The position numbers and the translations under genes are program-made. 64,000 nucleotides of DNA from Bacillota bacterium (GTDB taxonomy: Bacteria; Bacillota; Clostridia; Acetivibrionales; JAEXSP01), in NCBI GenBank assembly GCA_023453795.1, contig JAEXSP010000027.1:6018-70017 (forward strand). The letters run 5' to 3'. Under the pieces are notes generated by a model. It was not told the origin of the DNA, ran no database searches, and saw nothing but the letters and a program-made list of their open reading frames with translations. This document shows, piece after piece, positions 34,277 to 42,297 of this stretch. Every line of letters begins with the position of its first letter. The first letter of the stretch is position 1.

Positions 34277-36043
34277 ATGACACCAGAACCAAAAAAAAAT
34301 ATGGTTTTTAATAAGAAGCTAATATTTTCTTTAGTGGTATCAATAGCTTTGTTATTTATTTTACTTGTTGCCTACAAAAAGGACATATTCGACAAAAAAA
34401 ACCCTAACGCAATTTTAATACCTATTATATTTTCTTTATTAGTATTTATTCTAATTTTCATTTTACTTAATGTCAAAATAATAAAAGACAAAAGGCTTTC
34501 AATAGATGCTTTTATGAGTAACAAATATTTGTTGTCAACAGTTGTAAGTGCAATAATTTTAGGGTTTTCGGTTATATATAAAAATCAAGATATTATGACT
34601 AAAGGATTACCCTCATTATATCAACCTTTTATAATAGTTTTATTTGTATTTATCATGATAGAAGTAAAAGTTATTGATCATAGTTTTTCAGCTATTCAGA
34701 AAAATATAGCAGCAGCTAATGAAACTCTAAATAACTCATCAGAAGTCCTTAACGAAACAAAAGAACAAATTGGTAATATTTCAAAACAAGCTGGTCAAGA
34801 AATACAGAATTCTTCAAATATTATAACAGATGAATTAAGGAATTTTAACGAAGTATCGCAAAAATTTTTAGAACAATCAAATAGCTTTACAGATGGGGTG
34901 AATAATGCTAACAGAAGCTTACAATCCTCAATTAACGTCATTTCAAGTGTGCTAGATAGTCGTATAAATCCAGAAGACGCATCAATGGACTTAAAAAAAA
35001 TAGAGGATAGAAATAATGTGAGTATTTTAATTTCGAATACTTTTGCACACTATCAAAAAGCATGGTTTGATTATTCAAAAGATTTGAAAATAAGAGGTAA
35101 TACCATTCCTTCATTTGCTTGGACAAAATTTTTCGAAACATATTTAAATTCTGAGCAAATAAATTTAAAAAATCAAATTATTTATACAACCTCAAAAGTA
35201 TATACTGATATTGTTATAAATTGCTGTGAAAAGGTGATAGAGCTTTGCCCGGAGGGCGAGGAAATAACTCTTTTTCTTGCAACAGCTATGCTGCCGAGTG
35301 GTTTCTTTAATTGGCCACAATCAGAGGTTTCAATATCGGCAAATCATTTTGATGTAATTGGTCATACTTGGAATGGATATAATAATTATTTTATGAACAT
35401 CAAGAAGCTAATAAATAAGGGTGTAAAGATTAGAAGGTGTATATTGGTTTCTCAAACATCAAATGAATACTGGAAGGATAATAGTTCGTTAATGTTTATA
35501 GGTTCAATAAAAGATTTAGTTAAGGACAGAGAAAGATGGATAACAAATGAGCCTTTGCAATATAGGGATTTTGCAACATTAAGAATTGAAAATGTATTTG
35601 AAGAATCAACAAGCTATAAATACAAAGATGCAAAAAAATTTATTGATATTGATAATTTTACATTTTATCCTTTTGGTGAATTGAATGATTTTGGTAAAAA
35701 TAGTGATATAAGACCTAATATAAAGCTGCTGGATTTCTTTGTTAACAGCTATCATTCCAGCTCAAATGATGCGCTGTATAAAATCATTTCTTTTTCTGAG
35801 GTAGATAAAGACATTATTGAAAAGTTTTTTAATAGTGGTTCACAAATAAATAACCAAAAAACCATCCCGGAACTTTCAGTAATAAAAATTGGGAATAGAT
35901 GGGAAGTTGGGGTTATGGGCTATTTAAAACCATTTACAGACACAATATATATTGATTTTTTATCACATTCAAAAATTTATGACTCAAAGTTATCTGATAT
36001 TTTAGTTGACCTGGAGAATAGTCCCAAGCTAATTGACTTGTAA
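34277..36043 (+). CDS. Four-helix membrane protein with coiled coil and unknown C-terminal domain
   Basis: 588 residues from ATG 34277, with GGGGAT as SD. Four transmembrane helices lie in the first about 140 residues. A heptad-like coiled coil rich in Asn, Gln and Ser follows (about 145-240, around EVLNETKEQIGNISKQAGQE). A globular, presumably cytoplasmic domain occupies 260-588. The segment ITLFLATAMLPSGFFNWP and later GVKIRRCILVSQ resemble signalling or PLD-like folds, but I cannot name the family. The gene is much more AT-rich than its surroundings, which suggests transfer. A methyltransferase follows after 25 bases. A defence or stress-sensing pair is one possibility. Confidence 0.6.
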   Translation: MTPEPKKNMVFNKKLIFSLVVSIALLFILLVAYKKDIFDKKNPNAILIPIIFSLLVFILIFILLNVKIIKDKRLSIDAFMSNKYLLSTVVSAIILGFSVIYKNQDIMTKGLPSLYQPFIIVLFVFIMIEVKVIDHSFSAIQKNIAAANETLNNSSEVLNETKEQIGNISKQAGQEIQNSSNIITDELRNFNEVSQKFLEQSNSFTDGVNNANRSLQSSINVISSVLDSRINPEDASMDLKKIEDRNNVSILISNTFAHYQKAWFDYSKDLKIRGNTIPSFAWTKFFETYLNSEQINLKNQIIYTTSKVYTDIVINCCEKVIELCPEGEEITLFLATAMLPSGFFNWPQSEVSISANHFDVIGHTWNGYNNYFMNIKKLINKGVKIRRCILVSQTSNEYWKDNSSLMFIGSIKDLVKDRERWITNEPLQYRDFATLRIENVFEESTSYKYKDAKKFIDIDNFTFYPFGELNDFGKNSDIRPNIKLLDFFVNSYHSSSNDALYKIISFSEVDKDIIEKFFNSGSQINNQKTIPELSVIKIGNRWEVGVMGYLKPFTDTIYIDFLSHSKIYDSKLSDILVDLENSPKLIDL

Positions 36044-36068
36044 TAGTAAATTAAGGAGGTTGCATGAA

Positions 36069-36944
36069 ATGGAAAAAGAAAATCAAACATATGATGAAAA
36101 TTATTATAAAAAGCTAAATAGACAAAATGGTATGAGAAATAAATGGGATGAAAAATATGCACAAAACAAACTTATGGATTGGGAGCTAATAGATCCTGAA
36201 AACATGAAAAATTACATAAATTCTATTTCCATTAATAAGCAAAAAATAAATAGGATACTTGAATACGGTTGTGGTCGTGGGTTTCGTGTGCTTAGTTGGG
36301 TTTTACTTGATCCGGATATAAATCGGGAGGATGTTTATATAAAATGCATAGATATTTCTAACGAGGCTATAAAGGATGCAAAAAGGAATTTGGAACAGCT
36401 AAAAAACAATAAATTTCCAGATGATTTTGTAGCTCTAACTAATGTCGAAATTAATAATAAAAAAATTGTTTCCAATCAATTTGTTAGTATGGTAAATGAT
36501 GGGGATGTTCCTGAAATTAAATGTAAAATAGAGTTTGTTAACAAAGACTTATTTTCTGGTTTTCCTGCTGAGGAAAAATATGATTTGGTTATTGATTGGA
36601 TGTGTTTTCATGAATTGGCGGTAGAGTATAGACGCGATTATGTTAAAATTACAGATGAAGTTTGTGAAAATTATTATATGCTTACAGTATTTTGTAAGGA
36701 TACCTGTGACCTCCCTATTGAGGAGTTTAAGCAGGTTGCTGATGGTATACCCAAATATATGTTTTCATGTCAGGAAATCAGGCAATATTTTGGTATAATA
36801 TTTGATCAGATTTCTGCTTTTGATGTATATTATCCTTCTATCCGTGATAAAGTACATAGTGATGGCATGGTATTTCCTAAAAAATCTTATTTTATGGTGA
36901 AAAAGAACAGAAAACTTCAAGAAGTAGACACGGGGACGGTTTGA
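36069..36944 (+). CDS. Class I SAM-dependent methyltransferase
   Basis: 291 residues from ATG 36069, eight bases after AAGGAGGT. The SAM motif I is RILEYGCGRGFRVL, motif II-like ends in IKCIDISNEAIKDA, and motif IV is YDLVIDWMCFHEL. A helical N-terminal segment of about 55 residues precedes the domain. The substrate (small molecule, protein or nucleic acid) cannot be told. The gene is very AT-rich, like its partner upstream. The last six codons (VDTGTV) and stop come from a dispersed repeat, GGGACGGTTTGAGGTGAC, so the original C-terminus may have been replaced. Confidence 0.85.
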   Translation: MEKENQTYDENYYKKLNRQNGMRNKWDEKYAQNKLMDWELIDPENMKNYINSISINKQKINRILEYGCGRGFRVLSWVLLDPDINREDVYIKCIDISNEAIKDAKRNLEQLKNNKFPDDFVALTNVEINNKKIVSNQFVSMVNDGDVPEIKCKIEFVNKDLFSGFPAEEKYDLVIDWMCFHELAVEYRRDYVKITDEVCENYYMLTVFCKDTCDLPIEEFKQVADGIPKYMFSCQEIRQYFGIIFDQISAFDVYYPSIRDKVHSDGMVFPKKSYFMVKKNRKLQEVDTGTV

Positions 36945-36950
36945 GGTGAC
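36933..36950 (+). repeat. Dispersed 18-bp repeat, copy 1
   Basis: GGGACGGTTTGAGGTGAC, identical to 38639-38656. It forms the 3' end and stop codon of the methyltransferase frame. Confidence 0.85.
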
Positions 36951-37063
36951 CCGGTGAAAACACAGTTAGGGATGAACCTATACTTTAGGGGCTTGTCAAC
37001 AAAGCTAATGACAGTGTAAGTTTCTGAAAGTTTACTTTGCTTTAAGGCCTTTGATGCCAGCGG

Positions 37064-37083
37064 GGACGGCAGATCTGCCGTCC
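37064..37083. repeat. Perfect 20-bp palindrome (possible terminator)
   Basis: GGACGGCAGATCTGCCGTCC is fully self-complementary, and TTCTGTCTGCTCTT follows. It may terminate the methyltransferase transcript. It shares the GGGGACGG start with the dispersed repeat at 36933, so it may belong to the same repeat family. The rest of 36951-37200 shows nothing else recognisable. Confidence 0.6.
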
Positions 37084-37206
37084 TTCTGTCTGCTCTTATT
37101 CACTAATACCATTTACAAGATAGGTAATAAAGGCGGTGTAGCAAATATGTGCACTTCGCTATTTACTGTAGATTGATGTGGTTTAAATTCTTAGTAATGA
37201 AATTAC

Positions 37207-37252
37207 TTTCAAATTTTTACAAAATGTTGTATAATGATTGCAAACGCTAATC
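37207..37252 (+). promoter_or_regulatory. Promoter-like -10 box with cre-like site, upstream of the esterase
   Basis: TATAAT lies at 37230-37235, with a poor -35 (TTTCAA at 37207). At 37238-37252 TTGCAAACGCTAATC matches 13 of 15 positions of the CcpA cre consensus WTGNAARCGNWWWCA. A cre site at the transcription start would give catabolite repression, as expected for cellulosomal genes. TTTTGCAAAAT also occurs twice downstream (around 37257 and 37293). Confidence 0.45.
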
Positions 37253-37456
37253 TAGTATTTTGCAAAATTGGTTTTGATTTGTAAAATGCTTTTTGCAAAA
37301 TAAATAGATGATGAAAGTAAATATTATTTATTTTTTAGCGGATTTTTTGTCATTTACAAAAGAAGGGCACAATTATAGTGGAAATATATTTATACTGTGC
37401 CTTGGTAATAAGGGATTGGAAGTAATAATTCTATTTAATTTTAAGGAGGATGTATC

Positions 37457-38629
37457 ATGTTTAGGAAAAAAGGTTTTAAAAAGAGCTTGTGTTTTATTCT
37501 GTCGAGCATCATGGTTCTCAGCATTCTGGCTACTTTTAATCTATCGGTATTTGCAGTTGATGCTACTGAGAAAATTTTTAAATCACTTCCTTATGAGTAC
37601 AAGACGGCTAATTCAAAGCAAGGTACTATTGAAAGACTAAGTTACACTTGGGGTAGCGATGTTAAGTATTTTAATGTCTATCTTCCTTACGGATACAACC
37701 AGTCTGATACTTCTAAAAAGTATAACGTTGTATATCTGATGCACGGTGGCGGCGAAGATGAAAATTTATTATTCGGCGGGCCTGGTCAGAACAAGGAATT
37801 AAAGGTAATAATTGATAATATGATTGCAAAGGGAAATATTGCTCCGGTTATAGTTGTTACACCTTCATTTTACAAAGGTAATAATGATGTGGCAGGTTTC
37901 CCTGAGGAATTGAGCAAAACACTTATTCCGTTGGTTGAAACCAAATATAATACATATTTAAAATCAAAAAGCACTGATGATATGAAAGCTTCCAGGGGGC
38001 ACAGGGCATTTGGCGGATTCTCAATGGGTTCGGTATGTACCTGGTACACATTTATTAACTGCCTTGATTATATCAAATATTATATGCCATATAGCGGTGA
38101 CTGTTGGGCACTGGGTTCGACAGCCGGAGGCAGTAAACCCACCGAAACAGCAGCATATCTGCAAAATGTTGTAAAGAAAACCGCTTATAAAGCGCCGCAT
38201 GACTTCAAGTTGTTCTGTGCAACAGGCAGTGACGATATTGCATATCCTAATATGAAACCTCAGATGGATGCAATGAAAAAATTAACAGATACTTTCATAT
38301 ATTCATCCGATATAAAAAACGGGAACTTCTATTTTATGGTTGCGAACGGTGGTACACATGCATGGAATTGGATTAATCAGTACATTTATAACGTATTACC
38401 GGATTTGTTTCAAGATGAACCGGTTCAAGTCTTGGGCGATCTGAATGGCGATGGATCGGTTGATGCGACAGATTATGCAGCCTTAAAAATGCATTTACTC
38501 AATGCAGCACCGCTTACGGGAGATGCTCTTAAAAATGCTGATGTGGATCGAAGCGGCAAAGTTGACGCCATTGACTTTTCATTAGTTAAAATGTATCTGC
38601 TTCGTATCATATCATCTTTCCCTGGATGA
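37457..38629 (+). CDS. Cellulosomal CE1 feruloyl/acetyl xylan esterase with C-terminal dockerin
   Basis: 390 residues. A signal peptide ends near residue 33 (LSVFAVDA). The CE1 domain (about 36-320) has the nucleophile Ser in GGFSMGSV, a probable catalytic Asp in ATGSDDIAYP and His in GGTHAWNW. A type I dockerin fills 325-389: GDLNGDGSVDATDYAALK and, second, ADVDRSGKVDAIDFSLVK. The enzyme would be secreted, bound to scaffoldin cohesins and would cleave ester-linked ferulate or acetate from arabinoxylan. SD AAGGAGGA is strong. Confidence 0.93.
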   Translation: MFRKKGFKKSLCFILSSIMVLSILATFNLSVFAVDATEKIFKSLPYEYKTANSKQGTIERLSYTWGSDVKYFNVYLPYGYNQSDTSKKYNVVYLMHGGGEDENLLFGGPGQNKELKVIIDNMIAKGNIAPVIVVTPSFYKGNNDVAGFPEELSKTLIPLVETKYNTYLKSKSTDDMKASRGHRAFGGFSMGSVCTWYTFINCLDYIKYYMPYSGDCWALGSTAGGSKPTETAAYLQNVVKKTAYKAPHDFKLFCATGSDDIAYPNMKPQMDAMKKLTDTFIYSSDIKNGNFYFMVANGGTHAWNWINQYIYNVLPDLFQDEPVQVLGDLNGDGSVDATDYAALKMHLLNAAPLTGDALKNADVDRSGKVDAIDFSLVKMYLLRIISSFPG

Positions 38630-38638
38630 AAAGACAAA

Positions 38639-38656
38639 GGGACGGTTTGAGGTGAC
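38639..38656 (+). repeat. Dispersed 18-bp repeat, copy 2
   Basis: GGGACGGTTTGAGGTGAC, identical to 36933-36950, begins nine bases after the esterase stop. A partly complementary CTCAAACCGTCTACC lies at 38711-38725, so the two could form a hairpin of the transcript. Confidence 0.8.
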
Positions 38657-38748
38657 TCCTTAATGTGATACAATTAAGTACGGTTAAATTGTATGATTTT
38701 TCTGATTTTTCTCAAACCGTCTACCTTTCTTACAGTCTGGAGAATGCT

Positions 38749-39942
38749 ATGGAATCAAGTTATAAGAAAACTATTCACGCTTGTTATACCGGATATATTG
38801 TACAAGCTATTATTAATAATTTTGCTCCGCTTTTATTTTTAACCTTTCAAAACAGTTATAATATTTCGTTGTCCAAGATTACTATGCTTGTGACTATAAA
38901 TTTCGGTTTGCAGCTTATTATTGACTTTATATCTGCAGGCTTTATTGATAAAATCGGCTATCGTGTTTCTGCTGTGCTCGCCCATGTTTTATGCGCATCC
39001 GGTCTTGCTTTAATGACTGTATTGCCGGAATTGTTTCAGGACCCGTTCATGGGCCTGTTAACTGCCATACTGGTATATGCGGCAGGAGGCGGAATGCTTG
39101 AAGTATTGGTAAGTCCCATTGTAGAGGCTTGTCCTACCAAGAACAAGGAAAAAACGATGAGCCTTTTGCATTCCTTCTATTGCTGGGGATTTGTCGGAGT
39201 AGTTTTAATTTCTACCATATTTTTCATACAATTCGGGATAAATAATTGGAAAGTACTTGCTCTTATATGGGCGCTGGTACCGATTTATAATGCCTATATG
39301 TTTGCAAAGGTTCCGATTGCTCCTCTGATTGCCGGGAATGAGAAAGGACTGTCAATAAATGAACTCGTAAAGCATAAAACCTTCTGGGTTTTTATGCTTC
39401 TAATGCTGTGTGCGGGGGCTTGTGAACAATCAGTCGCCCAGTGGGCATCATCGTTTGCAGAAAGGGGACTGGGTGCTGCCAAAACAGTCGGCGACCTTGC
39501 CGGACCTATGTTTTTTTCGATTATGATGGGAATTTCAAGAACTATTTATGGAAAATACGGTGATAGCATTGATCTTAAAAAATTTATGCTGTACAGCGGT
39601 ATTCTTTGTGTTTTTTCATATTTACTTATTTCACTTTCGCCATTACCGGTTTTCGGTTTCATAGGCTGTGGTCTTTGCGGTTTGTCAGTGGGTATTCTAT
39701 GGCCCGGAGTTTTCAGTATCTCATCTGCGTCTATAAAGCGGGGCGGAACCGCTATGTTTGCATTTCTTGCGCTTGCAGGTGATTTGGGCTGTTCGGCAGG
39801 ACCCTCATATGTCGGTCTTATTTCAGGTACACTTGGTGATAATTTGAAAATGGGTATCCTTGCAGCTATAATATTCCCTGTTATGCTTATAACTGCAATT
39901 ATAAGCCTGCATTTGAAGAAAAACAGACAGGAAAACAATTAA
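38749..39942 (+). CDS. MFS transporter (FucP-like sugar transporter family)
   Basis: 397 residues from ATG 38749, with CTGGAGA as SD; an in-frame ATG at 38665 would add 28 non-hydrophobic residues. Twelve membrane helices are visible. The first repeat contains LQLIIDFISAGFIDKIGYR (motif A region) and the fold resembles FucP/YihN-like MFS sugar carriers. It lies between the feruloyl esterase and the cellulases, and could take up a sugar or aromatic breakdown product. The dispersed repeat and hairpin before it suggest partly independent transcription. The substrate is not identifiable. Confidence 0.85.
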   Translation: MESSYKKTIHACYTGYIVQAIINNFAPLLFLTFQNSYNISLSKITMLVTINFGLQLIIDFISAGFIDKIGYRVSAVLAHVLCASGLALMTVLPELFQDPFMGLLTAILVYAAGGGMLEVLVSPIVEACPTKNKEKTMSLLHSFYCWGFVGVVLISTIFFIQFGINNWKVLALIWALVPIYNAYMFAKVPIAPLIAGNEKGLSINELVKHKTFWVFMLLMLCAGACEQSVAQWASSFAERGLGAAKTVGDLAGPMFFSIMMGISRTIYGKYGDSIDLKKFMLYSGILCVFSYLLISLSPLPVFGFIGCGLCGLSVGILWPGVFSISSASIKRGGTAMFAFLALAGDLGCSAGPSYVGLISGTLGDNLKMGILAAIIFPVMLITAIISLHLKKNRQENN

Positions 39943-40180
39943 TTGCTTTGCCTCTTTTAACTCCTTTCCTTAAAGCATTAAAATAGTTATTCTTTTTTTC
40001 CTAAATAGATTAATACAACTGTTTTCAGAACAACCCACTCATAACAAGGCATTTTTACGAATTATTATATGGCGGGGTGTATCTATTATGCAGATATGGT
40101 GCATGGTGGGAAAACAATAGATGCATATTTACCCGGAAAAATAAAAACGTAAGGCTAATTTACTTTGAGGGGGTTACAAA

Positions 40181-42262
40181 ATGAAAAGGATTAGTACACT
40201 TATTATGCTTGCTATTTTTATTGTAAGCATAATTCCGCAATCAGCTTTTGCGGAAGAAACAAATTTCAACTATGTTGATGCATTTGCCAAATCAATTCTG
40301 TTCTATGAAGCAAACTGGTGTGGCCCTGATGCAGGCAACAACAGGATAAAATGGCGCGGACCCTGCCATTGTGAAGACGGAAAAGATGTTGGACTTGACC
40401 TGACAGGCGGGTTTCACGACTGCGGAGACCATGTCAAGTTCGGTCTGCCGCAATGTGCTTCGGCTTCTACTCTTGGATGGGCTTACTATGAATTCAAGGA
40501 TGTTTTCATTGCCAAGGGGCAGGACGGGTACATGCTGAATATTTTAAAGCATTTTTGCGATTACTTTATTAAATGTTTCCCCAATAAGACCACGTTTTAC
40601 TATCAGGTGGGTGATGGTGATGTAGACCATCAATACTGGGGGCCTCCTGAGCTTCAGACCTACAACAGGCCTGCTTATTATGTAGCAACACCTACAAATC
40701 CCGGTTCCGATGTAGCTGGTGATGCTGCAGCTGCATTGGCACTTATGTATTTGAACTACAAAGACAGGGATTCGGTATACGCAGATAAATGCTTAACTTA
40801 TGCAAAGGACCTTTATACCTTTGGTATGACCTACAGAGGCAACAGTAAGGGTCAAAGCTATTATCTCCCAAGAGATTATCTGGATGAACTCATGTGGGGT
40901 TCAGTCTGGCTTTATATTGCTACGAATGATCAGACATACATGGATAATGTCGAAAAGCTGATGGTTGAGAAAAAAATCAGCGGAGACAACATGTTTAACG
41001 ATAATTGGACCCAGTGCTGGGACTATGTTTTGACAGGAGTATTTACCAAGCTTGCGACAATTTCAAGCAATCCCAAATATAAAATAATTACCGAAGACCA
41101 TTTGGATTACTGGCAGAATAGATTGAAATCCACTCCGGGTGGATTGAGATATCTGGATAGCTGGGGTGTATGCAAGTACCCTGCTGCAGAGAGTATGGTT
41201 CAGCTTGTTTACTACAAGTATACCGGTGACAAGAAATGTCTGGACTTTGCGAAGAGTCAGATCGATTATATCCTTGGAAATAATCCCAATCATATGTCTT
41301 ATGAGGTCGGCTTCGGAACTAATTATCCCAAATATCCTCATCACAGGGCAGCAAGCGGAGTGCTGGAAGGGCCTCCTGCCGATGAAAAGAAGGAATTGCC
41401 GGAAAGGCATATTCTTTATGGTGCTCTTGTAGGCGGAGCAGACATGAATGATGAATACCATGACAATGTAAATGAGTATGTTTATTCGGAAACGGGATTG
41501 GATTATAATGCAGGATTCGTTGGTGCAATGGCAGGAATGTCTAAATATTTCGGCCAAAATCAGGTGCCTGAGGCTACTCCGGGTATTGAGGCGCAGCCTG
41601 CACAATACTCTTCGGAAGCAAAAATATACAAGGTAAATTCCGAAGGTGTTACGATTGACCTGAATTTGTACAATCTTGTTACATCGCCGCCACAGTATGA
41701 GTCAGGGTTATCCTGTAAATACTTTGTTGACTTGTCGGAATATGCTTCAACAGGAATCGATCCTTCCAAATTCACAACTAAGGTGTATTATTCGCCTGCA
41801 AATGCAAAAATATCTTCGCTTCAGCCGTGGGACAAGGAAAAGAACATTTATTACGTAGAAATAACTTTCCCGGATAGTAAGCTATATGCAAGAACCTATG
41901 TGCAATTTGCATTTTACAATTATGAAGCTAAGCTCTGGGATCCTTCAAATGACTTTTCTGCGACCGGTCTAACCGACCAATATACGAAATTGGAAAACAT
42001 CCCGATATACAAAAACGGTATCAAGGTTTACGGAAAGGATCCCTCAGGGGGAGTAGAAATTTTATACGGAGATGTGAATAATGACAATGCAGTAGATGCA
42101 ATTGACTTTGCTGCATTAAAGACCTATCTGTTAACTAAGAACACGGAAGGAGTATCTTTAAAAAATGCTGATGTTAACATAGATGGGAAAGTCGATGCAA
42201 TTGATTTTGCAAATTTGAAGCTCTATTTACTTCACGTAATAAAATTGCCTGTTGGTTCATGA
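40181..42262 (+). CDS. Cellulosomal GH9 endoglucanase (GH9-CBM3c-dockerin)
   Basis: 693 residues. Signal peptide to about residue 24 (SAFAEE). The GH9 catalytic domain (28-465) has TGGFHDCGDHVKFGLP with the nucleophile Asp, PHHRAASG, and the acid Glu in YSETGLDYNAGFVG. A CBM3c follows (about 466-616). A type I dockerin closes the protein (about 626-691: GDVNNDNAVDAIDFAALK and ADVNIDGKVDAIDFANLK). GH9-CBM3c enzymes are usually processive endoglucanases. SD GAGGGGG is strong. The second GH9 gene starts 35 bases downstream, so they are likely cotranscribed. The region 39943-40180 upstream shows no clear promoter. Confidence 0.95.
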   Translation: MKRISTLIMLAIFIVSIIPQSAFAEETNFNYVDAFAKSILFYEANWCGPDAGNNRIKWRGPCHCEDGKDVGLDLTGGFHDCGDHVKFGLPQCASASTLGWAYYEFKDVFIAKGQDGYMLNILKHFCDYFIKCFPNKTTFYYQVGDGDVDHQYWGPPELQTYNRPAYYVATPTNPGSDVAGDAAAALALMYLNYKDRDSVYADKCLTYAKDLYTFGMTYRGNSKGQSYYLPRDYLDELMWGSVWLYIATNDQTYMDNVEKLMVEKKISGDNMFNDNWTQCWDYVLTGVFTKLATISSNPKYKIITEDHLDYWQNRLKSTPGGLRYLDSWGVCKYPAAESMVQLVYYKYTGDKKCLDFAKSQIDYILGNNPNHMSYEVGFGTNYPKYPHHRAASGVLEGPPADEKKELPERHILYGALVGGADMNDEYHDNVNEYVYSETGLDYNAGFVGAMAGMSKYFGQNQVPEATPGIEAQPAQYSSEAKIYKVNSEGVTIDLNLYNLVTSPPQYESGLSCKYFVDLSEYASTGIDPSKFTTKVYYSPANAKISSLQPWDKEKNIYYVEITFPDSKLYARTYVQFAFYNYEAKLWDPSNDFSATGLTDQYTKLENIPIYKNGIKVYGKDPSGGVEILYGDVNNDNAVDAIDFAALKTYLLTKNTEGVSLKNADVNIDGKVDAIDFANLKLYLLHVIKLPVGS

Positions 42263-42297
42263 TTTTTATAAAATGATTTTTTGGGAGGTATTTAAAA

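Noticed and set aside
41063..41605. Long minus-strand frames opposite the GH9 genes (also near 43064-43353 and 44065-44349)
   Set aside because: They lie antisense to well-supported GH9/CBM3 coding sequence, have no SD and encode Cys/His/Arg-rich text with no family resemblance.
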